This document shows positions 40,693 through 49,049 of a stretch of DNA of 64,000 nt, piece by piece. The notes beneath the pieces are model-generated. The model worked only from the letters and a program-made list of their open reading frames with translations. It was not told the DNA's origin and ran no database searches. The translations under genes and the position numbers were made by a program. The DNA comes from Pelagibacteraceae bacterium AG-337-G04 (GTDB lineage Bacteria; Pseudomonadota; Alphaproteobacteria; Pelagibacterales; Pelagibacteraceae), in NCBI GenBank assembly GCA_003282205.1, contig QBZW01000003.1, positions 72,501-136,500 of the forward strand, read 5' to 3'. Positions within the stretch are counted from its first letter, which is position 1; every line of letters starts with the position of its first letter.

Positions 40693-40816
40693 ATTATTAA
40701 CCTCAAATTAGCTATGTTTTGATGGGTTTTTGGAAAGTTTTTTAAGACTAAACCTTTGCATCTAAACAAGTAGCTTCTAGTTAGTTTTCTTTGTTGTATG
40801 TATTGGTTGATTAAAG
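40693..40816 (-). promoter_or_regulatory. intergenic region between two nuclease genes
   Basis: This 124-bp gap contains a possible promoter for sbcB on the minus strand: TTGACT (about 40819-40824) and TACAAC after 16 bp. The -35 box would overlap the end of the upstream nuclease gene. No hairpin with a T-run was seen. Confidence 0.25.
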
Positions 40817-41503
40817 TCAAGCTATATTATTCATCTCGTAAAATTTTTTGACCCTGCCCATAAATAAATTTTGATACATCTCTAATTCTGCACCTTCAAT
40901 TTTAAATTCTTGAAATAGAAAATCTTTTGTACAGAGTAAAATTATCCCTGCTTTCATTTTTGTTCCATGTACGACATCATGAGCCAAAGTATATGCTCCA
41001 AGTTGTAAGAAATAATCTTGAATATAATCTGTTTTTTTAGGTTTATTACTCTGCTTGAAATCTATTATGACATCTTTTCCTTGATAAATTCCAATTAAAT
41101 CTGCAGTTCCAGCATATTGCTCTGGATAATAAATAGTTTCTTCCATCCCATAAATTTCATCTAATTTATTGTTTACCCCCTTTTCAATTATTTCTTTTGC
41201 CATATTTTTGTATTGTTCATTACTTTCAAAAAAGCTTTCATTAATCCTGCCTCTTAAGTAATCTTCAATATAAGAGTGCATTGACGTTCCTCTTGAAGAT
41301 GCTTCAGTTTTAATTCTATTTGCTTCCTTAAAACCTACCCGCTCCTGCCAATTTTTGATAGCTGCCTTTTCCTCTTCGGATTTAGTAGCACTTAAAATTG
41401 TTGTCACACTTGGAAGTTTTTCTTCTCCTAAAGAGTATTTCCTATAACCATCTTCAATTGATCTTGTAGATTTTGGATAAATAAATTTATTACTCCACTT
41501 CAT
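40817..41503 (-). CDS. PD-(D/E)XK exonuclease, RecB/MGME1-like
   Basis: A 228-residue nuclease. The active site is visible as GTADLIG, VIIDFKQS and QLGAYTLAHD (D, DxK, QxxxY), with RGTSMHSYIEDYL upstream: the order of RecB-type and MGME1-like exonucleases. Such single-domain enzymes are also common in T4-like marine phages, so phage origin is possible. It lies 11 nt downstream of rmuC, suggesting cotranscription. Its substrate is not known. Confidence 0.8.
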   Translation of the reverse strand: MKWSNKFIYPKSTRSIEDGYRKYSLGEEKLPSVTTILSATKSEEEKAAIKNWQERVGFKEANRIKTEASSRGTSMHSYIEDYLRGRINESFFESNEQYKNMAKEIIEKGVNNKLDEIYGMEETIYYPEQYAGTADLIGIYQGKDVIIDFKQSNKPKKTDYIQDYFLQLGAYTLAHDVVHGTKMKAGIILLCTKDFLFQEFKIEGAELEMYQNLFMGRVKKFYEMNNIA

Positions 41504-41514
41504 TCATCTAAGCT

Positions 41515-42615
41515 TTAGGAAACTTTTCGTTTGTCTACTTGCTCATAATTACTTGCACCTGAAGGCGAATCTGGATCTGGATCGTCATCCTCATTAGGAT
41601 TTTTTATAGAATCTATACTTCTATTGATTGCTCTTGCATCTTTGCCGAAGCTATCAACAACAGACATTGCTTCTTCTAATTTTTTTCTTAAAACTAAAAC
41701 ATTATTAAAATGCATATTAAATCTAGTACTAATCTTTTTTAAATGGTCATAAATTTCTGATGCATGTTTCTTAATTCTTAAACTTTGAAAGCCCATATGA
41801 AGTGATTGTAAATAACCAGATAAATTGTTTGGGCCCATAATAGTTACTTTATATTTTTTCATTATTTCTTGAGTTAATAATTCTTTTGTAGTTGGATCTT
41901 GATAATTAGCTAATTCTAGAAATAAACTCTCAGTTGGTGCATAAACTATTGCAAAATCTGTCGTTTTAGGTGGCACGATATATTTTTCATTCACACTTTT
42001 TGCTTTTTCCTTAAAGGCTCTAACAAGTTTAGTTCTTGCATCCGCCATTGCTTTTTTATCATCTTCCTGGTGAGCATCCTGGATGGCTTTAAATCTCTCA
42101 ACTGGAAAGTGACTATCAACTGGTACTAAAATTCCATCTTGAAGTTTAATTGCAAACTCAACATTTTCACCGGTATCATCTTTCATTTTTACATTTGAGG
42201 AATATTGTGATGCTGGCAATAAATCTTTAATTAAAGAACCCAAACTGAATTCAGCTAAAGTTCCATATTTTTTAACTCCTGCCAATATTTGATTAATCCC
42301 CTTCTGACTTTCATTTAGATTTTCGACTTGAGCATTAAAAGAAGCTACTTTTTGATCTACTTGAGTTAAAGCATTTGTCATATCTTTTGTAACACCCGAT
42401 GAAAGGTTGTTAAAAGAACTGGCCATTGAACTCATTGTGCTATTAATAGTTGTGTTTAAAGATTCTTTTAAATTAATAATCTCTGAGTTTAATTTATTTA
42501 TTTCATTTGCATCTTTGTTTTGATCTATTGAGTTTTTATTCTGTTTAACTATTAATGAAACTGCTATCAAAACTCCTATTAATATTAACGAAAGTATAAT
42601 TATTTCAATGTTCAT
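41515..42615 (-). CDS. rmuC: DNA recombination protein RmuC
   Basis: A 366-residue protein with an N-terminal transmembrane helix (residues 4-24), a coiled coil to about residue 100, and the RmuC core including AEFSLGSLIKDLL, VPVDSHFPVERF and FAIVYAPTESLF. The core is related to PD-(D/E)XK nucleases, and E. coli RmuC limits inversions at inverted repeats. It starts 85 bp from the divergent ATPase gene. Confidence 0.9.
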   Translation of the reverse strand: MNIEIIILSLILIGVLIAVSLIVKQNKNSIDQNKDANEINKLNSEIINLKESLNTTINSTMSSMASSFNNLSSGVTKDMTNALTQVDQKVASFNAQVENLNESQKGINQILAGVKKYGTLAEFSLGSLIKDLLPASQYSSNVKMKDDTGENVEFAIKLQDGILVPVDSHFPVERFKAIQDAHQEDDKKAMADARTKLVRAFKEKAKSVNEKYIVPPKTTDFAIVYAPTESLFLELANYQDPTTKELLTQEIMKKYKVTIMGPNNLSGYLQSLHMGFQSLRIKKHASEIYDHLKKISTRFNMHFNNVLVLRKKLEEAMSVVDSFGKDARAINRSIDSIKNPNEDDDPDPDSPSGASNYEQVDKRKVS

Positions 42616-42700
42616 ATAGTATTTATAACCGTATTTTATTTAAATTAAACAATGATAAATTTAAATTTAATTATTAATAAATTACGGGTATTAATTAATT

Positions 42701-44485
42701 ATGTCTAAAAAAGATAACAAAAGTAGAAAACCGCAAAATAAAATAGCGAATCGTAGAAACTTTATAAAGAAATTACATTTAAAAAATTTTAAAAGTTTTT
42801 TTGGTCCAATAGGAAGTGAAATAATAGATATAAAATTTGCTCCAAAGATTACTTTACTATTTGGGAGAAATAGTGCTGGTAAAAGTTCTTTATTGCAAGC
42901 TATAAAATTAATCCAACAAAGTTTTGATAATGATGGTGATTTAGTTCTGAATCCAAGCAAAAGCTATTCTGGGGGATTATACTTTCCATCTTACAAGGAT
43001 CTTGTTTCAAAAAAAGAAACATCAAGACCTATCATTTTGGGTATAACTGCTGGTGAAAATGTGGGTAAGATAGAAGATTCAAAGTCTATTATAAAAAAAT
43101 TTAATCTAAATAAGAATTCAATAGACTGTGCTGAAGTTGATTTTTATTCTTTTTCTGACGATGAAAAAAAATTTTTAACAATTAAAAATCAACCATTTGA
43201 AAATACAAATTTATTACCAAATAGTGCCAAATCGACTATTAGTTTTATTGAAAATGAATATTCCTGGAGAGAGCTATTTAAATATACATATATCAATAGA
43301 AAAAAGGTACTTACTTATTTAGATAGATGTATTGAATTTGAAAGAAAATTTGAAGATTTATTAAAACAAAAAAACAAAAAAAACTCAGATAAAGCTGAAA
43401 GTGATATTGATAAATTTGTTCAAAGTTCTGTAAGAGTAGGAGAATTTTCTCCTTTTTTCTTTAGATTTTCAGAAAATTCTCTTAAAAAATATAAAAAGTT
43501 TATTTCTAATCTTAAAAATAATTTTAAACTATTTATCAAGTTCATATCTGATGACATAAAAAAAAATAAAAAATTTATATTCAAAAATAATAGTACTTTT
43601 AATTATGGAGATTTGTTGAAAATAAAATCATCTAAAGACAACAAACCTTTAGAAGATAACGAGATCAAGAAAATTGTTGAAGCAACTTTCAACAGAAATT
43701 CATTAGCAGATTTTTTATGTGATACTGTCTCCAGAATACGTAATGCAGAAAGACCCTCACAATCAGCATTTGATCCAAATAATCCCAATGATAAAACCGA
43801 AAGGGTAAAAACATTAGACCCAGAAAGAATGATAAGCTTTTGTCGAGAAAAAGTGTCATACACACTTAATGCAATTAGAATTTTTCAAGGACAAAAAGCA
43901 TTGCCATCTGAGTACGACAACTTATCAGCCTATGAGGAAAATTTTGTGGGATACAATTACGAGTTTCTGCATAAAGTCATAATTAATAATAAAAAGGAAA
44001 TAAATAAATGGTTAAAAAATTTTAATTACGACTTTAAAATTGAAACCGAGTCTGGTGGTCCCACAAGCGTGACTCTTATCCAGCATAGAAAAGAGAATTT
44101 TAAAATAAATTATAAATATGGTGGTCTTGGTGCTGAAAATGTACTACCAGTTATTGCTCAATCCGTTGCAGCTGATAATAAGGTACTTATTTTTGAAGAA
44201 CCAGAAAGAAGAGCACACCCAAGTTTACAAGTAAGGCTGGCTGATTTATTTGTAGAATGTAGTAAAAAAAATCAGTTTATTATCGAAACTCACAGTGAAA
44301 ATCTACTCTTAGGTATTTTAAAAAATATAAGAGATGGAAAAATAAGCCATAAAGATGTTCAAGTTTCTTATGTCCACATTGAAAAAGGTGAGTCAAAAGT
44401 TGACGAAATGGAAATAAATGAAAAAGGTAATTTTGAAAATAGCTGGAGGCATGGATTTTTTACAGAACGATTAGATTTAATTTGA
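42701..44485 (+). CDS. AAA family ATPase (AAA_15/DUF3696 type)
   Basis: A 594-residue RecF/OLD-like ATPase. Walker A GRNSAGKSS is near residue 55, and Walker B with following motif is KVLIFEEPERRAHP near residue 494, then ETHSE near 528. The middle is a charged, partly coiled-coil insertion. The C-terminus ending WRHGFFTERLDL resembles DUF3696. No Toprim domain is seen. Many such ATPases work in phage defence with a paired effector, and it overlaps the next gene by 4 nt (ATGA). Defence is inference. Confidence 0.8.
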   Translation: MSKKDNKSRKPQNKIANRRNFIKKLHLKNFKSFFGPIGSEIIDIKFAPKITLLFGRNSAGKSSLLQAIKLIQQSFDNDGDLVLNPSKSYSGGLYFPSYKDLVSKKETSRPIILGITAGENVGKIEDSKSIIKKFNLNKNSIDCAEVDFYSFSDDEKKFLTIKNQPFENTNLLPNSAKSTISFIENEYSWRELFKYTYINRKKVLTYLDRCIEFERKFEDLLKQKNKKNSDKAESDIDKFVQSSVRVGEFSPFFFRFSENSLKKYKKFISNLKNNFKLFIKFISDDIKKNKKFIFKNNSTFNYGDLLKIKSSKDNKPLEDNEIKKIVEATFNRNSLADFLCDTVSRIRNAERPSQSAFDPNNPNDKTERVKTLDPERMISFCREKVSYTLNAIRIFQGQKALPSEYDNLSAYEENFVGYNYEFLHKVIINNKKEINKWLKNFNYDFKIETESGGPTSVTLIQHRKENFKINYKYGGLGAENVLPVIAQSVAADNKVLIFEEPERRAHPSLQVRLADLFVECSKKNQFIIETHSENLLLGILKNIRDGKISHKDVQVSYVHIEKGESKVDEMEINEKGNFENSWRHGFFTERLDLI

Positions 44486-45651
44486 ATATGATTAGTTCTT
44501 GTTACGTAAGTCCAAAATTTTTAAAAGATATCTCAGAAAACGAAATTATTTTCAATAAGTTTTATGAAAATTTCTTTTTAGAGAACAGAAAAATTGCAAA
44601 AGAAACTATATTTTTGATCAATGAGAAAAATATTGATTTAAAAGAAGAGTATAAAAAAATTCTATATGATTTATCTGGTCAAAATTCAAGAATGCATATT
44701 TTAATAAATGATTTTTTATTAAAACTTAACTTCGAACAAATAGAAATAAATAATTCAAAAAAATCTATAGATATAATTTTTGATAATATTTCAGATATTC
44801 AAAGACCTATACAATTAAAAGTACCGTATTTAGAATTTCCTATCTCAGAAACAAAATTTAAAAATAAAATTCAATCTTTAGCAAAATTTGCAAAAAAAAT
44901 CACATTATTTGATCCTAATATTATTGATCATTTAACTAATTTTTCAAATGAAGGTTTTAAAATAATAAAAGAAGATCTCAATAAAATTGAGAAAGAACTT
45001 CCTTATGAAAATTTTAGGCCAAAAATACTCGATATCTTAGAAATAAATAATAAAAAAAATAATTTTAATTATGTTGCCTGTTATAAAGCCTCTTTAAAAA
45101 ATATTTTAGATATTATTTTAACTGAGAAAAAAAAAGGTATAAAAATTGAAATTCTAACATGTATTAAAGATGTTGCTCAAAAGAATTTTAAATTTTTAAT
45201 TGAGGATATTAAAAATAAATATGAGAAAGAAGAGGATAATTTAAAGAAAGAAAAAATTAAGACATTACTATTAAGTATAAAATCAATTTTAACTTCAAAT
45301 GAAAATAATGAAAATTTGTTAAGTATTAATTATGAGAAAATATTATTAAAATGTTTTTCTAAATGGAAAGATGTACAAGTAGAGGTGAAGATTAAGAATG
45401 ATTGGAATGTAGATGGCGATCAATTTTATAGGAGAGGCATGTTGGTAGAAGGAGAAAATGTCAGAGGTGTTATTTGTATTGGCAAAGGATTGAATGTTTA
45501 CGAAATTCACAAGAGAAAAGCATCCAGATTGAGGAAAGAAAGACACTATAGACTAAAATTAATAGATAATCCTAACGAAAAAAAAACCTACACAGTTCAA
45601 TCAAATTTTCCTGATTTTGAGCAAAAAATTAGCCCTATTGAACTTAATTAA
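44482..45651 (+). CDS. Unknown protein coupled to the AAA ATPase, possible MIT_C/PLD-like C-terminus
   Basis: A 389-residue protein not recognised with confidence. The first 230 residues are charged and helical. Near residues 310-345, DQFYRRGMLVEG followed by VRGVICIGKGLNVYE resembles the end of MIT_C/phospholipase-D-like domains, in which a charged HxR-type motif precedes G-x-G-L-D. The catalytic histidine of that motif is not evident. Its ATG overlaps the ATPase stop, so the two products probably act together, with this one a plausible effector. Confidence 0.6.
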   Translation: MNMISSCYVSPKFLKDISENEIIFNKFYENFFLENRKIAKETIFLINEKNIDLKEEYKKILYDLSGQNSRMHILINDFLLKLNFEQIEINNSKKSIDIIFDNISDIQRPIQLKVPYLEFPISETKFKNKIQSLAKFAKKITLFDPNIIDHLTNFSNEGFKIIKEDLNKIEKELPYENFRPKILDILEINNKKNNFNYVACYKASLKNILDIILTEKKKGIKIEILTCIKDVAQKNFKFLIEDIKNKYEKEEDNLKKEKIKTLLLSIKSILTSNENNENLLSINYEKILLKCFSKWKDVQVEVKIKNDWNVDGDQFYRRGMLVEGENVRGVICIGKGLNVYEIHKRKASRLRKERHYRLKLIDNPNEKKTYTVQSNFPDFEQKISPIELN

Positions 45652-45703
45652 ATTCTTAATTTCATAAAAATAACACTTTTATTTGTTATTTCTTACACAA
45701 CTA

Positions 45704-45731
45704 TTGAATATTTTATTTTCACGGTTATATA
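45704..45731 (+). promoter_or_regulatory. putative promoter of the sigma-NurA-HerA unit
   Basis: TTGAAT at 45704-45709, a 16-bp spacer and TATATA at 45726-45731 lie in the 105-bp gap after the ATPase partner gene. A start about 7 nt downstream would put the mRNA 5' end at about 45738, just where the hairpin around the sigma start codon begins. Confidence 0.4.
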
Positions 45732-45736
45732 AACAT

Positions 45737-45799
45737 TAAGAGCAGTCACCAAATCTATGAAAAACAGATTTGGCCAGGTGGCGGGCCTTAAAGCTCTTA
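45737..45799 (+). promoter_or_regulatory. structured translation-initiation region of the sigma gene
   Basis: Two perfect helices are seen: TAAGAGC (45737-45743) with GCTCTTA (45793-45799), and inside it CCAAATCT (45749-45756) with AGATTTGG (45766-45773). The sigma ATG (45757-45759) is the first triplet of the 9-nt loop. GTCACC (45745-45750) could pair with GGTGGC (45777-45782) instead, giving an alternative fold. This would be suited to temperature- or ligand-dependent start-site control, by analogy with rpoH mRNA. Confidence 0.5.
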
Positions 45800-46740
45800 T
45801 AACAGTTACAGATTTTACAAAAATCTCTGAAACCTTGATTCAAAGGGAGCTTGCTTTGAATACTAGAGGTTTAGACAATTTAGCGCTGCATTACTGTACT
45901 TTACAAAAAGCAAATAAAAAAAAATCCCTTATTTTTAGAGCTTTAAAAAAATCTTTAAGATTAACTGAAGAAAATTATGAACTAGATAGAGAAAATACTG
46001 AGGATATTATTTCAGAGGCATTGTATCTTTTAAAAGAAGCATCTATTAAGTATTTCGAAAAAGATAGGGATTGTAACTTCGAACAATTTGCAGTTGTTCA
46101 TATTAGAGAAAAAATTAAAAATTATAAAAGTAAATGGAACAATCTTAATGGGTCTGACAGAAACGAATTAATTCATTCAGCTATAAGAGCAATAAAAAAT
46201 AAAAATTGCCAGTCTGGAAAAAAATTAAACTATGATGAAGCAAAACATCTAGCTAAACATTTTAATCTATGTAGCATAAATGGTTATAAAATTATTTGGG
46301 AACTAGAATCTCAACATTTTGAAAAAAAAGTAGACTGGGTAACTGTAAATAATGAAGAAGGTAAAGATGAAATGCATGTTACTGAAATATTTAAAAAAGG
46401 AAACTCAATTCCAAATATAAACTTGTCTAATTATATTAAATCTTTTCATAATACGCCAGAAATAAGATCTGCTGGAGAAAAACTATTTATCAAAGATGAA
46501 AAAGAAAATATTAAAAAAATTATTCACAAATTTAAATTAATTTATGTAAATAATAATATTAAATCGTTGATCTTTGACAATAGAATATATTGTGAATCAG
46601 AAAAAGAATTAAAACTTAAAGAGCTTTCCAAAATATTACGAATTTCAATTCAAAGAATAAGTTTTATCGAAAAAAATTTAAAAAAAAATTTTAAAAATTT
46701 TTTCAATGTTGAAAAAATAAAAAGTGAGGACATAAAATAA
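45757..46740 (+). CDS. RpoH-like sigma-70 family factor, divergent
   Basis: A 327-residue protein. Residues 85-200 follow the order of RpoH region 2-3: a helix like IISEALYLLKEASIKYF, then FEQFAVVHIREKIKNYK, then a LIHSAIRAIKN helix and YDEAKHLAKHFNL with WELESQHF. Residues 286-313 (LKLKELSKILRISIQRISFI and following EKNLKK) form the region 4 helix-turn-helix. Region 2.4 is much altered, so promoter choice should differ from classical RpoH. It begins the NurA/HerA unit, with which it is probably cotranscribed. Confidence 0.7.
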   Translation: MKNRFGQVAGLKALITVTDFTKISETLIQRELALNTRGLDNLALHYCTLQKANKKKSLIFRALKKSLRLTEENYELDRENTEDIISEALYLLKEASIKYFEKDRDCNFEQFAVVHIREKIKNYKSKWNNLNGSDRNELIHSAIRAIKNKNCQSGKKLNYDEAKHLAKHFNLCSINGYKIIWELESQHFEKKVDWVTVNNEEGKDEMHVTEIFKKGNSIPNINLSNYIKSFHNTPEIRSAGEKLFIKDEKENIKKIIHKFKLIYVNNNIKSLIFDNRIYCESEKELKLKELSKILRISIQRISFIEKNLKKNFKNFFNVEKIKSEDIK

Positions 46741-46770
46741 TTATGAACTTTAACTTAAACAAAACAAAAC

Positions 46771-46778
46771 AAAGGAGG
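46771..46778 (+). promoter_or_regulatory. exceptionally strong Shine-Dalgarno sequence
   Basis: AAAGGAGG, continuing TTATC, matches the complement of this genome's own 16S 3' end (AAAGGAGGTAATC) at 12 of 13 bases. Most genes in the window have no recognisable site at all. It lies 10 nt before an ATG (46789) that opens a 12-codon ORF. Confidence 0.6.
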
Positions 46779-46788
46779 TTATCTTCAC

Positions 46789-46827
46789 ATGACTTTTCTA
46801 GCTTTGGTAAGAGTAGCTGTCGAGTAG
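46789..46827 (+). CDS. Possible 12-residue leader peptide
   Basis: ATG at 46789 follows the strong Shine-Dalgarno site and reads MTFLALVRVAVE before TAG at 46825. The ORF occupies the 5' arm of the large hairpin, so ribosomes translating it would open the lower stem. That geometry resembles attenuator leader peptides. Coding is not proven: codon choice (GTC, GAG, CTA) differs from neighbouring genes. Confidence 0.3.
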   Translation: MTFLALVRVAVE

Positions 46828-46918
46828 CGGTAACTCCTCGTACACTTGGTTCTCCTTCATATTCTTTCTGTAACAACCAAGTGTCTTTCGCCAGCAGCTC
46901 TACCAAGGCTAAGAAAGG
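46793..46918 (+). ncRNA. Large structured RNA element / imperfect inverted repeat upstream of nurA
   Basis: 46793-46824 pairs with 46887-46918 in a nearly continuous helix: CTTTTC/GAAAGG, TAGCTTTGGTA/TACCAAGGCTA, GAGTAGCTG/CAGCAGCTC and more, with few mismatches. An upper perfect 10-bp stem joins ACACTTGGTT (46842-46851) to AACCAAGTGT (46875-46884) around a pyrimidine-rich 23-nt loop. CTCCT segments at 46834-46838 and 46852-46856 could mask the Shine-Dalgarno site. Its base composition is richer in G+C than the flanks. No match to tmRNA, RNase P, 6S or known riboswitches was recognised. Confidence 0.6.
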
Positions 46919-47074
46919 AACCAAAATTCATTTCAGATCTTTCTTTAATAGAAGAGCATGTTTTGAATTTAAGAAAAATCTTAAGAAAAAATTCTTTCAG
47001 CTATCCAACAAAAAATTAACAATCAGAACCAATATTAGAGGAACAAAAATCCAATATTTTTATGGAGCAAGATC

Positions 47075-48385
47075 ATGAGCTTAGAAATTAGTATAAAAGA
47101 CAAAATTAAAAGAAATTCATCAATGTTTGTGAATTTTGTAAAAAGTGCTGTTACAGCATCTCCAAAAGTTCAAAATAACTTCTTAGATGTATCTGCAAAG
47201 GTTGCAGAAACAGTTTTAAAAATCGTTAAAGATGCAGATCTAATTGTCGATCTTAATTACAAGGGTAAAGAATTTTGGTCTCAAAATCGTTGCAAAACTG
47301 CATGTTTTGTTGATGGTGGAGTTGATAAAACCTCTATTATAAGCTCAGCACCGCTTAGCATAAGAGCTGGAAGCTATGTAGTTAAGCCAGATGCTATATC
47401 AAAAAGAGAATACTTTGAAGAGAGTATGGTCTTTTTGGGTGACTTGTACGATCCAAAGAATGAACTTTACGACTTTATAGATGATGACTTTGAGGAAGAT
47501 CAAATGCTCAACAAGAAAAAAGATGGAGCAAGAATTATTTTTGAAGCAGCAACTATAGTTAAACATATTCTTCTTAATAAGAAATTTGATTACTGTTTTT
47601 TACATGGACCTATTGAAGGAACTGTAATGCCCTTCTCTGTTCCAGGTTTTCCAACTTTTACTAAATTTGCTGTTGAGAACATGTTTCCTTTTGCTGTAAA
47701 TAAAAAAACAGATATAGCTGCAAGACACTTTATTAATGTTTATCTCGAAGCCCTTAATTATATTAAAAAAGGTAAGTTTCCTATTTATGGAATTGTAGAG
47801 ACATCTAATTCAGCACCATATGTAAAAAATCTTTTATATAACTATAAGTCTCAAGGAAAAATTTCAGATAAAGATTACAATAATTTTATCAAAATAATTA
47901 AAAAATATAAAATTACAGATTCGCACCTCTTAGAGATAATATTATCAAGTGGCCAAGCTTTAAAACCAATTGAAATTAAAAAACAAATTCAAGGTTTTAC
48001 AGTTACAACTGGATCATCTTGGGAAGATAAGATGGAAAGTTTTCCAAAAGTTTTTATAGGATATATTAAAACCACAGATAATAATTCACCTATTAGAATT
48101 GAATCTTTAAATAATTCAAAAAATTTAATTAAAGACTACGAATATATTTTAGGAACATCTAGATTGCTTCCTAATTATGGATTTCCAGTTGGACTTAACG
48201 TCGTTGACAAGTTTGCAAAAATTCCTAACTGGATGAGTAAAGCTTCAAGAAAATATTATGCAACACATTTACTTAGACAAGCAGTTAAAAATAAAGATCA
48301 AAATACAATAAGTCTTGCAGTAAAAATTTTATCAAAAAAAGCAAGATCTTGGAGAAATAGACCTATAGGAGGAATAACAAAATAA
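47075..48385 (+). CDS. nurA: NurA-family 5'-3' nuclease
   Basis: A 436-residue protein with the NurA catalytic pattern: an aspartate in FVDGGVDKT near residue 78, FLHGPIEGT as the later acidic/glycine block, and YGIVETSNS near residue 238. NurA forms a complex with the HerA translocase and resects DNA ends. HerA is encoded two genes downstream, supporting the call. The start is ATG 47075; the intervening GIY-YIG gene begins at its stop (TAATGA). Confidence 0.85.
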   Translation: MSLEISIKDKIKRNSSMFVNFVKSAVTASPKVQNNFLDVSAKVAETVLKIVKDADLIVDLNYKGKEFWSQNRCKTACFVDGGVDKTSIISSAPLSIRAGSYVVKPDAISKREYFEESMVFLGDLYDPKNELYDFIDDDFEEDQMLNKKKDGARIIFEAATIVKHILLNKKFDYCFLHGPIEGTVMPFSVPGFPTFTKFAVENMFPFAVNKKTDIAARHFINVYLEALNYIKKGKFPIYGIVETSNSAPYVKNLLYNYKSQGKISDKDYNNFIKIIKKYKITDSHLLEIILSSGQALKPIEIKKQIQGFTVTTGSSWEDKMESFPKVFIGYIKTTDNNSPIRIESLNNSKNLIKDYEYILGTSRLLPNYGFPVGLNVVDKFAKIPNWMSKASRKYYATHLLRQAVKNKDQNTISLAVKILSKKARSWRNRPIGGITK

Positions 48386-49047
48386 TGACAATGAAACTTT
48401 ATATTTCGCCGAATTACTCAGAAATTGACGAGTATATTACAATATCAAAAAGTGGTTTTTTCTTTTCAGCTGAGTTTATTGATAAAAATCAGCTTAAAGA
48501 CAATGAATTCTGCCAATTTTTTACATCAAACGATTGTGATTATAAATTTGGAGTTTCATTCTCAAAAGAAAAGAAAGATGGATCTTTTGCAATAATAAAT
48601 ACCTTAAGAGGTAAATACAAAGATAAATCAAACGCAAGAAGCACAACTGCAACTGCATTTTTCAACAGCACTCCTGTATTTAAAGAACTAATAAAAAATA
48701 ATCAAAAGAATAGATATAGTTTAGAATATTCGAAACAATTTGGCTGCTTTGTTTTCAATGTTATTCCTTTTTTTGAAATTTCAAAAAAACCGAATGAAAT
48801 ACCAGATTTAATTACAGGTATTTATAAGTGTTATGATGAAGAAAAGCATACTTTATACATCGGAAAAGGAAATTTAAAATCAAGAGTAAAAGAACACCTT
48901 AGTAAAGGATGGAACATCACAAAAGTCGACTATTCTGTAATTAAAGATAACGATGAGATGCACAAGTATGAGTCTTATCACCTTGAACAATACAAAAAAG
49001 AAAATGGTGCTTATCCACCACAAAACATAATAGGAGGTAAAAGATAA
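48385..49047 (+). CDS. GIY-YIG domain protein
   Basis: A 220-residue protein. The C-terminal third is a GIY-YIG nuclease domain: TGIYKCYD near residue 145, LYIGKGNLKSRVKEHL near 157 with the conserved arginine, and a catalytic-type glutamate in YESYHLEQYKK, ending PPQNIIGGKR. The first 140 residues are unrecognised. It is coupled to nurA (shared base) and lies 2 nt before herA, so it is probably part of the same complex or pathway. Confidence 0.85.
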   Translation: MTMKLYISPNYSEIDEYITISKSGFFFSAEFIDKNQLKDNEFCQFFTSNDCDYKFGVSFSKEKKDGSFAIINTLRGKYKDKSNARSTTATAFFNSTPVFKELIKNNQKNRYSLEYSKQFGCFVFNVIPFFEISKKPNEIPDLITGIYKCYDEEKHTLYIGKGNLKSRVKEHLSKGWNITKVDYSVIKDNDEMHKYESYHLEQYKKENGAYPPQNIIGGKR

Positions 49048-49049
49048 TT

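Noticed and set aside
46793-46918. tmRNA, RNase P RNA or 6S RNA at the hairpin
   Set aside because: No tag peptide or TTCRA T-arm (tmRNA), no GAGGAAAGTC/ACAGAR P4 core (RNase P) and no central bubble as in 6S were found on either strand.
46703-46924. 73-codon minus-strand ORF across the same hairpin
   Set aside because: Because the region is an inverted repeat, an ORF on the opposite strand with similar peptide ends is expected. It has no spacing or context as a gene.
46743-47078. 111-codon plus-strand ORF between the sigma gene and nurA
   Set aside because: It ends at the nurA start in the usual ATGA manner, but its first half is the arms of the large hairpin, with codons (CGA, GCG, GTG, GCC, AGC) unlike neighbouring genes and a low-complexity basic second half. 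RNA structure explains it better. Not excluded outright.
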